A stretch of DNA of 64,000 bases from positions 1 to 64,000 of the forward strand of contig NZ_JAXOFX010000003.1 in assembly GCF_034427655.1 (NCBI RefSeq), read 5' to 3'. Made by a program: the position numbers and the translations under genes. Below, in pieces: positions 1 through 7,902 of the stretch. Under the pieces are notes generated by a model that did no database searches, was not told the DNA's origin, and saw only the letters and a list, made by a program, of their open reading frames with translations. The stretch comes from Robertmurraya_A mangrovi. GTDB taxonomy: Bacteria > Bacillota > Bacilli > Bacillales > Cytobacillaceae. Every line of letters begins with the position of its first letter. Position 1 is the first letter of the stretch.

Positions 1-67
1 GCTCCTTTGTAGAAGTTTGTTTTAGGGAACAAACATTCAACATTTCTACAATAGGAGCTTTTTTTGC
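1..67 (+). terminator. Long hairpin with T-tract, terminator of a gene upstream of the window
   Basis: The arms GCTCCT-TTGTAGAA and TTTCTACAA-TAGGAGC pair with one bulge, an inner GTTTGTT/AACAAAC pair extends the stem, and a run of seven T follows. The gene it ends lies outside the window. Confidence 0.7.
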
Positions 68-117
68 GTTTGTCTATAACTTCATACATCAACTTACTTA
101 TTTTGGAAGGTGTGCAA

Positions 118-212
118 AGCCAGTGGGTGAGACCCCACAGGCGCGAATAGCGACGAGGAGGCTCACCGCCCGCCCTGCGGAAAGCGAGCGCCTGGAACGA
201 AAATCAACGGAC
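118..212. repeat. GC-rich dispersed intergenic repeat of Bacillaceae type
   Basis: This stretch is far more GC-rich than the AT-rich flanks. It contains nested inverted segments (GGTGAG with CTCACC, and AGGCGC with GCGCCT). It resembles a repeat I recall as common between genes in many Bacillus-like genomes, with the typical core CGACGAGGAGGCTCACCGCC. A 61-codon open frame crosses it, but it has no ribosome binding site and its composition is explained by the repeat. The family assignment is from memory; the function is unknown. Confidence 0.55.
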
Positions 213-403
213 AAGTTATCATATCAGAACATACAAAAGTTTAGGATGCTACACCTTAAGTTGAAATTTCATTTATATATCTATAATAAATTAGATGAAT
301 TTTCTTGATTTTTTGTTGAATTTTGTCTATTATTGTCATTGTAAGGACTTTAATAATAGGGACATATGCCTAATAAGATAGATAAGTAAGGAGTCTATAA
401 AGA
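213..403. other. AT-rich intergenic region upstream of the HD-GYP-like gene
   Basis: About 190 bases with no open frame of note. It should hold the promoter of the gene at 404; an AAGGAG ribosome binding site stands about ten bases before that ATG. I see no riboswitch or clear operator. Confidence 0.4.
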
Positions 404-1378
404 ATGAGATTTATTCATGTATCACAATACGATTACGATACGATGCAGTTAGCCCAACCTATTTATGATCGAATGAAAAGAATTCTATTAGCCGCAGGTA
501 GAACCATTCATCCCAAATATTTAGATAGAATAAAAGAGATGAAAATATCAACTTTATTAGTAGAAGATGCTGTGTCTAAAGGAATTTCTTTAGATGAAAT
601 GCTAGATATGCCAACATGGTTAGATACTTTAAAGGTGATTCAAGATTCGTATGAATTGGCAAGTAAGAATCAGCTATTAAATATTTTGATCCTACAGAAA
701 ACCATTACAACCATTATTCAAGAAGTACAAAAACGTAAAATCATTGTCCTAGTACCTACATCGTCAGTTGCGAATGAGTTAAAGGAATATGCTCATATCA
801 TTAATGTGACTCTACTTGCTATACAAATTGGTAAGTCAATGGGATATAACAATGCACAATTAAGAGATTTAGCAATGGGAAGCTTATTGCATGACATAGG
901 AAAAGTACTGACTGATGATCCTCATCAACATCCAAATGCAGGTTTTGATTATATTAGAAGAAATCGAGAGATTAGTTTAGTTTCCGCGCATGTTGCTTTT
1001 CAACATCACGAAACAATGAACGGTAAAGGGTTTCCAAGAAGTATAGTAGGGGAGCAATTTCTTGAAACAGCACAAATTTGCGGACTTGCAAACTATTATG
1101 AACGATTAATTTCTGAGGGAGATACTCTTCCACATGTTGCACTTGAAATGATTATGGTCAAAAGCGGTATTGAATACAGTGAAAACGTGATTCAAGCTTT
1201 TGTTAACAGTATTCCGTCATATATACCTGGTACAAAAATAAAGCTTTCAAACGAACAAGACGGAGTCGTCATTGGCATTAAAACACACCTACACAGACCA
1301 GTAGTGAGATTACTTGAGAATGAAGAAGAAGTAGATTTAGCTTCTAATCCTTCTTTAATGATTAAAATGATACAATAA
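404..1378 (+). CDS. HD-GYP-like domain protein (putative cyclic-di-GMP phosphodiesterase)
   Basis: The 324-residue cytosolic protein has an N-terminal part of about 120 residues that I do not recognise, followed by an HD domain. The metal-site signature HDIGK is at residues 163-167, HPNAG at 176-180, HHE at 201-203 and NGKGFP at 206-211. In HD-GYP enzymes the last motif reads GYP and these residues bind a di-iron or similar centre that hydrolyses cyclic-di-GMP; here Tyr is replaced by Phe. The metal ligands look complete, so activity is plausible, but the exact substrate is inferred from the family. The gene stands alone between the repeat region and a bidirectional terminator. An AAGGAG site supports the start. 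Confidence 0.75.
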   Translation: MRFIHVSQYDYDTMQLAQPIYDRMKRILLAAGRTIHPKYLDRIKEMKISTLLVEDAVSKGISLDEMLDMPTWLDTLKVIQDSYELASKNQLLNILILQKTITTIIQEVQKRKIIVLVPTSSVANELKEYAHIINVTLLAIQIGKSMGYNNAQLRDLAMGSLLHDIGKVLTDDPHQHPNAGFDYIRRNREISLVSAHVAFQHHETMNGKGFPRSIVGEQFLETAQICGLANYYERLISEGDTLPHVALEMIMVKSGIEYSENVIQAFVNSIPSYIPGTKIKLSNEQDGVVIGIKTHLHRPVVRLLENEEEVDLASNPSLMIKMIQ

Positions 1379-1383
1379 CACCT

Positions 1384-1412
1384 AAAAAAGCCCTCACTTG
1401 AAGGGCTTTTCC
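1384..1412. terminator. Bidirectional terminator between convergent genes
   Basis: AAAAAGCCCT and AGGGCTTTT form a stem with A-runs on one side and T-runs on the other, so it can serve both the HD gene and the minus-strand gene ending at 1422. Confidence 0.8.
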
Positions 1413-1421
1413 TTGTAATAG

Positions 1422-1946
1422 CTATATAGTGATTTCTTTTTCTGTGCCATCTGAACTTCTCCTATATTCCTTCACTTCTCCAATTGAATCCTTATAATAA
1501 ATAGCAAAATCATTAACATTTTTAAAATCGTTAAGAAAACTTACATATATAATGGCAGTTAATTCATCTTCTAGTAATCCAACAATGTCAACTGCATCCA
1601 TTTGCTGCTGATATTGATAATGGCCTGTAGGGCAAAAATTGTACTTCCATAACGGGGCATTTGACATCGAGTCTACTAGTTGTTCACTAGGCTCTCCTAA
1701 AACGGATAGAATTTCATCCTTTGTATTTAAAGTGGATACAATTTCTTTTAAATTGTCTGCACTTTTAAAGTCACAAGTTGGGGGCAAAACCTTTTGATGG
1801 GCTATATGTTCTGAAGAGCTCGCAGCCTTTATCGATTCAGAATGTATAATCTTCTCTGTTGTTGATTGGCCAATAGTTAAAGGATTAACAGTTACACTTA
1901 GTAAAAAAGCAATAGAAATACTGCATATTCCCTTCTTAAAAATCAT
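1422..1946 (-). CDS. Hypothetical secreted protein
   Basis: I do not recognise this protein of about 174 residues. It starts with a basic stretch and a hydrophobic segment typical of a signal peptide (MIFKKG followed by about 18 apolar residues), so it is probably exported. There is no clear lipobox Cys. The mature part has two Cys residues that could pair and a C-terminal segment rich in aromatic and acidic residues. I chose the ATG at 1946 because AAGGGG lies 11 bases upstream; a GTG four codons further upstream overlaps the binding site. It is a single-gene unit convergent with the HD-GYP-like gene. Confidence 0.5.
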   Translation of the reverse strand: MIFKKGICSISIAFLLSVTVNPLTIGQSTTEKIIHSESIKAASSSEHIAHQKVLPPTCDFKSADNLKEIVSTLNTKDEILSVLGEPSEQLVDSMSNAPLWKYNFCPTGHYQYQQQMDAVDIVGLLEDELTAIIYVSFLNDFKNVNDFAIYYKDSIGEVKEYRRSSDGTEKEITI

Positions 1947-2295
1947 GGTTAAGCACACCCCTTATTATTTCTCCATATATTAGACGGCTCAGCTATAAAA
2001 AAAGTTTCTTTTACATTACAAATATTTCATATTTGTTACAAAGGGATTTATTAAGACAAAATGAAGGCCACAAGATAATATATGAAGGAGCTCATTCGAA
2101 AATGAACCTATAAACAAACTTATGGTTAAAAATTCAGGTGAAATAAGTGTAAATAATTAACGTTTTCTTCGATAAAATAATCTTTACGTGTTATTATTAA
2201 GAAGGCTAATAAAGACGAGTTAAATGACAGGCTGGTCTCATGAATTTAAGCTGATTATTATGATTCACGATGTATCTAAATGGGGAGTGAGCTTG

Positions 2296-2913
2296 GTGGT
2301 TCAAAAAGTTACGAAGGAATTGTTTAGCTGGGTTAAAGCACTAGCCCTTGCAATAGTATTGACTGTTTTTATAAGTGTTTTTGTTTTACAGCCATATAAA
2401 GTAAGTGGGAGCTCCATGGAGCCTACTTTTCAAGGAATGGATCCATTTGACGGTGGGAAAGTAGCAGACCGAGTCATGGTGTTCAAAAGTGGTTATTTAC
2501 TTGGAAGTGAGCCGGAACATGGGGATATCGTAATTATTGATAGTGAATTAGAAAAGGACCGATCAATTAAAGATGAATTTATTGATAATCCATTTATCAG
2601 TTGGGCTGTTAACGGTAGTGGAGAGGTTGATAAATATTGGATTAAAAGAGTTGTAGGGAAAGCTGGAGACAAACTCGAATTTAATGAGGGGAAAGTATAC
2701 AGAAACGGTGAATTACTTGATGAAACATACATAAAAGAGGACATGGATTTTCCTTTTGAAACGGTAGTGGTTCCAGATAACCACGTTTTCGTAATGGGAG
2801 ATAATCGAAATGACAGTTTAGATAGTAGGGAGATTGGACCTGTTCCCGTTGATCACGTTGTAGGTGAAGTATTTTTAAGATATTATCCAATTAAGAAGAT
2901 TAATAAATACTGA
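2296..2913 (+). CDS. sipT: Type I signal peptidase
   Basis: This is a membrane-bound serine/lysine protease that removes signal peptides from exported proteins. The sequence shows one N-terminal membrane segment at about residues 14-31, the nucleophile motif SGSSMEPT with the catalytic Ser near 40, the general-base Lys in YWIKRVVG near 117, and the conserved MGDNRNDSLDSR box near 167-178. With the GTG start at 2296 the protein has 205 residues, close to the SipS/SipT family. An open frame reaches further upstream to 2224, but GGGGAG at 2282-2287 lies eight bases before this GTG and the resulting N-terminus matches the family. The paralogue letter (S, T, U or V) is uncertain. A terminator follows. 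Confidence 0.85.
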   Translation: MVQKVTKELFSWVKALALAIVLTVFISVFVLQPYKVSGSSMEPTFQGMDPFDGGKVADRVMVFKSGYLLGSEPEHGDIVIIDSELEKDRSIKDEFIDNPFISWAVNGSGEVDKYWIKRVVGKAGDKLEFNEGKVYRNGELLDETYIKEDMDFPFETVVVPDNHVFVMGDNRNDSLDSREIGPVPVDHVVGEVFLRYYPIKKINKY

Positions 2914-2935
2914 TAAATAAAAATGATTGATATAA

Positions 2936-2974
2936 AAAACTGCACCTCTTTTTTTCATTTGGTGCAGTTTTTTA
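2936..2974. terminator. Bidirectional terminator
   Basis: AAAACTGCACC pairs with GGTGCAGTTTT and T-runs occur in both directions. It separates the signal peptidase gene from the convergent histidine kinase gene. Confidence 0.8.
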
Positions 2975-2977
2975 TGC

Positions 2978-4237
2978 TTAATTTTTAAGAGTAGGACTAA
3001 CTGGAAATAGGATTTCAACCCTTGTCCCATTACCGTCTCTATTTTTAAATCGAATATTCCCTTTATGCTGCTCAACAATTTTGAAGCTAACCGTAAGACC
3101 TAATCCAGTGCCTTTCTCTTTTGAACTGTAATAAGGTTCACCTAAGCGATATAAAAACTCTCCTGGTATTCCCGGACCGCTATCTTCAACAATAATTTGT
3201 ACTTGATCATTAAGCTTATTCAGGTATACTGAAACATCCCCTTTTTCTCCGGAAGCCTCAATGCCATTTTTAACGATATTGATAAACAGTTGCTTCATCT
3301 GATTCTCTTCACAATCTATAAAAACGGGACCAGTTGAATGATAATTTAGCTGAACATTGGTCATATTGGCTTGTGTTTCTAGTAAGGACATGACATCACC
3401 TAATGTTTTAGAGACATCACAAGTACTAAACTTTAATTCTTGTGGCTTTGCTAAAAGGAGTAATTCACCAACTATATGATTAATTCTGTCTAACTCACTT
3501 AACATAATGTCATAGTAGGAGGTCACGCTATGATCCTTCTCTTTTAACAATTGTACAAACCCCTTTAAAGAAGTAAGAGGGTTTCGTACTTCATGAGCTA
3601 CACTGGCAGCTAACTCCCCTATAACAGAGAGTTTTTCTGTTCTAATAAGTTTTTCCTCAGCAATCTTTCTTTCCGTAATATCCCTTCCAATAACTATAAG
3701 CCCTTTTCTTGAGCCGTCTTCATTAAAGAGAGGCTGTTTGATCGTATCAAATGTTTTATTTGTTCCATCAGGTAAGGGAATCGTTTCTTCACATCGAGTG
3801 ATATCTTTATTGTTCCAAGCAATTTCGTCTGTAACTTCTTGACAATAAATAAGGGCTTCCCGGTAAAATTCCGTATACTCGGCTAAATCTCTATCTGTTT
3901 TTCCCTTATAGTCCACATGTTCGAGCTGAAATAGCTTTAAACCAAAAGTATTGGTTTCCAACCATCTGCCTTCACCATCTTTAAAACAAACAAAGTCTAC
4001 CATTGAGTTAATTAGGGTTGAAAATTGTTGCTCCGCTTTTTTTACTTCATCAAGTTCTCGTTTTTTCTTATTCAATTGATGAAAAAAAATGGCTGTTAAT
4101 AGCACAAATAAAAAGGCTTTTCCTAATTGAATAAACCTTAAATAATCCTCATGTACATATCTAGCAACTAGATAATCAGATACTAGAACATATCCCATTC
4201 CAAAGATAATGTATAAATAAATGAGTTTGTTTTTCAT
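2978..4237 (-). CDS. PAS-domain sensor histidine kinase, sporulation-kinase-like
   Basis: The 419-residue protein has two N-terminal hydrophobic segments (about 5-25 and 38-53), a PAS domain (about 70-190) ending in the usual RDITERK linker, and an intact kinase core. H215 sits in HEVRNPLTSL (phosphorylated His), the N-box is NIVKNGIEAS, and the ATP-lid motifs are DSGPGIP and GTGLGL. This arrangement is like the KinB/KinC/KinE group that feeds the Spo0 phosphorelay, and no response regulator gene lies next to it, which fits an orphan kinase. Which regulator it phosphorylates cannot be told from the sequence. The extracytoplasmic loop is very short, so sensing is more likely through the PAS domain or membrane. 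Confidence 0.8.
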   Translation of the reverse strand: MKNKLIYLYIIFGMGYVLVSDYLVARYVHEDYLRFIQLGKAFLFVLLTAIFFHQLNKKKRELDEVKKAEQQFSTLINSMVDFVCFKDGEGRWLETNTFGLKLFQLEHVDYKGKTDRDLAEYTEFYREALIYCQEVTDEIAWNNKDITRCEETIPLPDGTNKTFDTIKQPLFNEDGSRKGLIVIGRDITERKIAEEKLIRTEKLSVIGELAASVAHEVRNPLTSLKGFVQLLKEKDHSVTSYYDIMLSELDRINHIVGELLLLAKPQELKFSTCDVSKTLGDVMSLLETQANMTNVQLNYHSTGPVFIDCEENQMKQLFINIVKNGIEASGEKGDVSVYLNKLNDQVQIIVEDSGPGIPGEFLYRLGEPYYSSKEKGTGLGLTVSFKIVEQHKGNIRFKNRDGNGTRVEILFPVSPTLKN

Positions 4238-4448
4238 GGTTGTAATTCTCCTGTCTTAGAAGGATACTAATATATATACAGACAACACTAAATTGTAACA
4301 GATATGTATGTGTAACTAAATAGAAAAACCAACCAGTAGGGAATAGAGAAAGCATATTACCTTAAACCAACAAATCATACAACATAATCCAAAATATTGT
4401 ATGATTTTTGACAGCATAGAATTTGTCATCTTTTTACGATAAAAAATG

Positions 4449-4478
4449 TTTGCAATCGTTTTCATTATCCTTTATTAT
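4449..4478 (+). promoter_or_regulatory. Probable SigA promoter of the LacI-type gene
   Basis: TTTGCA at 4449-4454 and TATTAT at 4473-4478 are separated by 18 bases and lie upstream of the regulator start. The -35 region overlaps the cre-like site. Confidence 0.45.
4451..4464 (-). promoter_or_regulatory. cre-like site (CcpA catabolite repression)
   Basis: Read on the minus strand the site is TGAAAACGATTGCA, which fits the cre consensus TGWAARCGYTWNCW except for one base. It overlaps the presumed -35 region, the place where CcpA would repress. Assignment is by consensus only. Confidence 0.5.
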
Positions 4479-4495
4479 CAAATCAAGCAAGATAT

Positions 4496-4509
4496 CCGAA
4501 ACGTTTTGG
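4496..4509. promoter_or_regulatory. LacI-family operator 1
   Basis: CCGAAACGTTTTGG is a near-perfect palindrome centred on CG, the typical LacI-family operator form. It overlaps the ribosome binding site region just before the regulator's ATG, which suggests autorepression. Two further copies lie downstream of the regulator gene. Confidence 0.7.
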
Positions 4510-4523
4510 GAGGTGTTTAATTA

Positions 4524-5543
4524 ATGACTACAATAAAAGATATTGCCAAGGTTGCTGGTGTTTCGGTGACAACAGTATCTAGAGCCCTCAACGGTTATTC
4601 GGATGTTAATGAGAAGACAAGGCAAAAAATTATGGCTGTTGCCAAAGAATTAAAATACAGCCCAAACACATTAGCTAGAAGCTTAGTGATGAACAAATCG
4701 AATACGATAGGCTTACTAGTATCGGGTTTAACAAGAAGTAGTGCTAAAGATAATTTTACTTTTAAAATATTATCAGGGGTAAATGAGTATTTATCAAATT
4801 CAGGTTATGATTTAGTCTTATTCAGCACAACATCAACAAAGCAACGGGAAAAAACGTATACTGAGCTTTGTCGTGAGAGAAGAGTGGACGGAGTTATTAT
4901 GCAGGGGATCAAAACAGATGATCCATATTTAATAGAAGTTGTTGATAGCGATATTCCTTGTGTTCTCATTGATATACCAATTGAATCAGATACCGTTGGA
5001 TATGTAACCACAGATAATATTAGCGGAGCAAAAAAAGCAGTACAACACCTTCTAGAGCTTGGCCATAAAAAGATCGCCATGGTCAATGGACATGAATTTG
5101 CTTTCGTTAGTAAGAGAAGGCTAGAAGGATTTATGGAAGCACATCATGAGATGAATGTTCCTGTTAATCCTTCCTGGATTGTAAGTGGTGCCTTTGATGA
5201 AGATGAGGCAGAACGACAAGCACTAAAATTGTTAACTGATTTTCCTGAAATCACAGCTGTCTTTTGTGCAAGTGATCTAATGGCTTTAGGAGTCATTAAA
5301 GCAGCAAAAAAGTTAAAAATAGATATTCCAACACAGTTATCAATTGTAGGTTATGATGATATATTACTAGCTTCATATGTTTCACCAGCATTAACAACAG
5401 TCGCGCAAGATATCTACCAGATGGGATATAAATCTGCAGAGCTATTAGTTCAAATGCTACAAGGAGATGCAGTTTCTCATATAATCACACTAGAAAATGA
5501 ATTGAAAATGAGAGAAAGCACAGCTAAGAACCACGATTGTTAA
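4524..5543 (+). CDS. LacI-family transcriptional repressor of the sugar locus
   Basis: The 339-residue protein has an N-terminal LacI helix-turn-helix (TIKDIAKVAGVSVTTVSRAL at residues 2-21), the hinge-helix region around residues 45-60 (SPNTLARSLV), and a periplasmic-binding-protein-like effector domain with the family motifs SDLMALGVI and VGYDDI. It should bind the three CCRAAACGTTT palindromes at 4496, 5566 and 5652, which bracket its own gene, and release them when a sugar or derivative binds. It is the first gene of a locus with a glycosidase and an ABC importer on the same strand, so it is very likely their local regulator. The inducer is unknown. Confidence 0.85.
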   Translation: MTTIKDIAKVAGVSVTTVSRALNGYSDVNEKTRQKIMAVAKELKYSPNTLARSLVMNKSNTIGLLVSGLTRSSAKDNFTFKILSGVNEYLSNSGYDLVLFSTTSTKQREKTYTELCRERRVDGVIMQGIKTDDPYLIEVVDSDIPCVLIDIPIESDTVGYVTTDNISGAKKAVQHLLELGHKKIAMVNGHEFAFVSKRRLEGFMEAHHEMNVPVNPSWIVSGAFDEDEAERQALKLLTDFPEITAVFCASDLMALGVIKAAKKLKIDIPTQLSIVGYDDILLASYVSPALTTVAQDIYQMGYKSAELLVQMLQGDAVSHIITLENELKMRESTAKNHDC

Positions 5544-5552
5544 GTGGTTTCT
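5530..5552 (+). terminator. Weak hairpin after the regulator gene
   Basis: AACCAC and GTGGTT pair around an eight-to-nine base loop and are followed by TCTATTT. This is a weak terminator at best; some read-through into the glycosidase gene is possible. Confidence 0.35.
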
Positions 5553-5565
5553 ATTTAAGGAAAAA

Positions 5566-5579
5566 CCAAAACGTTTTGG
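5566..5579. promoter_or_regulatory. LacI-family operator 2 (perfect palindrome)
   Basis: CCAAAACGTTTTGG is a perfect 14-bp palindrome between the regulator and the glycosidase gene. Confidence 0.75.
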
Positions 5580-5651
5580 GAAAATAAGAAATACTAATTA
5601 TTCCTACAAAACAAAGTCTTCTAAAATAGGAAAAAAATTTTTAGATAAAAT

Positions 5652-5665
5652 CCGAAACGTTTCGA
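5652..5665. promoter_or_regulatory. LacI-family operator 3
   Basis: CCGAAACGTTTCGA contains the 12-bp perfect palindrome CGAAACGTTTCG. It lies 86 bp downstream of operator 2 (start to start), and 70 bases before the glycosidase start, so two repressor dimers could act together on this promoter. Confidence 0.7.
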
Positions 5666-5735
5666 CAATGATAGATAAAAGTTATTCGAACATAATAACT
5701 CAGTATATTAGACCTATACCAACAGGAGGCACAAT

Positions 5736-7832
5736 ATGGACTACAGAGTAATTAAAGAAAATGATCTGTTTTTGCTAACAGATACAAAAGGGAACATTCC
5801 ACTAAATCACCCTTATGGATTAGGTTTATATTCTAAGGACACACGTTTTTTAAGTAAGTTTGATATTAGAATTAACGGGGAAGAGCCTATCCTTTTATCC
5901 TCGGATGCGTCAGAAAATTACATGGCACAAATACTTTTAACTAATCCCCATATGGAAAAAGACGGAGAGTTGATACTGTGGAGAGAGTCAGTTGAAATAG
6001 ACCGTACAAGATTTATTAGTAACGACGTCTTGTACGAGACCATTAAGGTGAAAAACTATTTTCCAAAACCGATTAGCTTCAATGTAAGCGTTCACATGGA
6101 TGTAGACTTTGCAGATATGTTTATTGTTCGTGGTTTCCAGTCTGGGAAAATTGGTGAGAGAACAGGTCAGCAAGTTACGGACCAGTCATTAACTTTTAAC
6201 TATCTTGGTGCAGATGATATAGAGCGTTCAACTACCATTAAGTGGGATCGTACTGCTAAGAATGTAAGTGAAGAAGGAAATGTAACATTTGACTTTAGCC
6301 TTACTCATTTGGAGGAACAAAGCGTCACATTAATGATTGAACCGAAAACAGGGAACGAGCGAAAGAAAGAAATTCAAAACCTTGAAGCTGCCAAACAAGA
6401 TTTAATGGAGTCATACAAAGAGTGGGAAAGTAAAATCACATCGGTAGAAACGGATTATGCACCATTACAACGCTTAGTAGATAGAGGAATTGGCGACTTA
6501 AGAGTATTGCTTACTGATTTAGGCTATGGTCAGTTTCCTGTCGCTGGGTTACCTTGGTTTGGAGTTCCATTTGGCCGCGATAGCCTAATTGCTGCTCTTC
6601 AAATGCTAGCGTTTAATCCAAGTGTTGCAAAAGGTACTTTGTTAACTATGGCTAGTAAGCAAGGTAAAAATGTAGACCCATGGAGAGATGAGCAGCCAGG
6701 TAAAATTATGCATGAAATCCGATTTGGAGAGTTAGCTACGACGGGACAAATTCCTTTTACTCCATATTACGGAACCATTGATGCTACTCCATTATTCTTA
6801 ATTTTATTAACTGAGTATGTGAAATGGACAGGAGACAAAGAAATTGTTCTTCACCTGAAAGAAAATATTGATCAGGCATTAAGCTGGATTGATCAATACG
6901 GAGATCGCGATGGAGACCTATTTGTTGAGTATCACCAGGAATCTAGTAAAGGAATTGCAAATCAAGGTTGGAAAGACTCTGGTGATTCAATGGTTCATCG
7001 TAATGGAGACTATGCAAAGACTCCAATTGCACTATCTGAAGTACAAGGATATGTATACCAAGCCAAAATGGGAATCGCAGATATTTTTAGTTCTTTAAAT
7101 ATATCAGATGAGAGAGCAAATCAACTTCGCCAAGAAGCACAGGCCTTGAAAGAACGCTTTGATAATGAGTTTTGGATGGATGATGTTCAATATTACGCAA
7201 CGGCATTAGATGAGCATAAGAAACAAGTTGGTACGATTACTTCTAACGCGGGGCATGTTCTATTCTCTGAAATGCTAGATGAGGATAAAGTGGATGCAGT
7301 TACGAACATGCTGATTAGCCCAAAAATGTTCTCAGGGTTTGGTATTAGAACAATGGGATCAGAAGAAGCTGGATACAATCCAATGAGTTACCATAACGGA
7401 AGTATTTGGCCGCATGATAACAGCATGATTTTACTAGGAATGAGTAAAACGGGTCGTCAAAAAGAAGCGAATATTGTTATTAACGGCTTGATTAAGTCTG
7501 GAGCACATTTTGAATATGACCGTCTACCTGAGCTTTTCTGTGGTTATGAAGAGTCCATTGGGAAAGCAGTCAAATATCCTGTTGCTTGTTCACCGCAAGC
7601 ATGGGCTGCTGGTACACCTCTAGTCTTTATCCAAACATTATTAGGTTTGTTCCCAGACAGCTTGAATAAAGAAATTCATTTGAATCCAGTTTTATTAGAT
7701 AAAATGAATGTTCTTAAAGTAAAGAACATTGCAATTGGAAAGGGAATTCTATCGGTAACGATTTCACGTAAGAATGGTGAACAAATCATTTCCATCGATG
7801 AAAATACAACAGGTTTTAAAGTTATTTCCTAA
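5736..7832 (+). CDS. Amylo-alpha-1,6-glucosidase / glycogen-debranching-type glycoside hydrolase
   Basis: The 698-residue enzyme has an N-terminal beta-rich domain (about 1-220; motifs NHPYGLGLYSKDTRFLS) of the type placed before debranching-type catalytic domains, followed by an (alpha/alpha)6-barrel with PWFGVPFGRDSL near residues 273-284 and NGSIWPHDN near 551-559. These are family signatures of amylo-alpha-1,6-glucosidase-like proteins. There is no signal peptide, so it acts in the cytosol on sugars brought in by the importer encoded next to it. Members of this broad family have been linked to several alpha-glucosides, so the exact substrate remains open. A good AGGAGG site precedes the ATG. 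Expression is probably controlled by operators 2 and 3. Confidence 0.8.
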   Translation: MDYRVIKENDLFLLTDTKGNIPLNHPYGLGLYSKDTRFLSKFDIRINGEEPILLSSDASENYMAQILLTNPHMEKDGELILWRESVEIDRTRFISNDVLYETIKVKNYFPKPISFNVSVHMDVDFADMFIVRGFQSGKIGERTGQQVTDQSLTFNYLGADDIERSTTIKWDRTAKNVSEEGNVTFDFSLTHLEEQSVTLMIEPKTGNERKKEIQNLEAAKQDLMESYKEWESKITSVETDYAPLQRLVDRGIGDLRVLLTDLGYGQFPVAGLPWFGVPFGRDSLIAALQMLAFNPSVAKGTLLTMASKQGKNVDPWRDEQPGKIMHEIRFGELATTGQIPFTPYYGTIDATPLFLILLTEYVKWTGDKEIVLHLKENIDQALSWIDQYGDRDGDLFVEYHQESSKGIANQGWKDSGDSMVHRNGDYAKTPIALSEVQGYVYQAKMGIADIFSSLNISDERANQLRQEAQALKERFDNEFWMDDVQYYATALDEHKKQVGTITSNAGHVLFSEMLDEDKVDAVTNMLISPKMFSGFGIRTMGSEEAGYNPMSYHNGSIWPHDNSMILLGMSKTGRQKEANIVINGLIKSGAHFEYDRLPELFCGYEESIGKAVKYPVACSPQAWAAGTPLVFIQTLLGLFPDSLNKEIHLNPVLLDKMNVLKVKNIAIGKGILSVTISRKNGEQIISIDENTTGFKVIS

Positions 7833-7902
7833 CCAATGGTCTATAGGAGGAAAACATCCTCCTTCAGATAGATAAAACTAAAATATTGAGAGGGGTATAG
7901 AA

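Noticed and set aside
123..308. Open frame of 61 codons
   Set aside because: It lies in the GC-rich repeat, has no ribosome site and its composition reflects the repeat.
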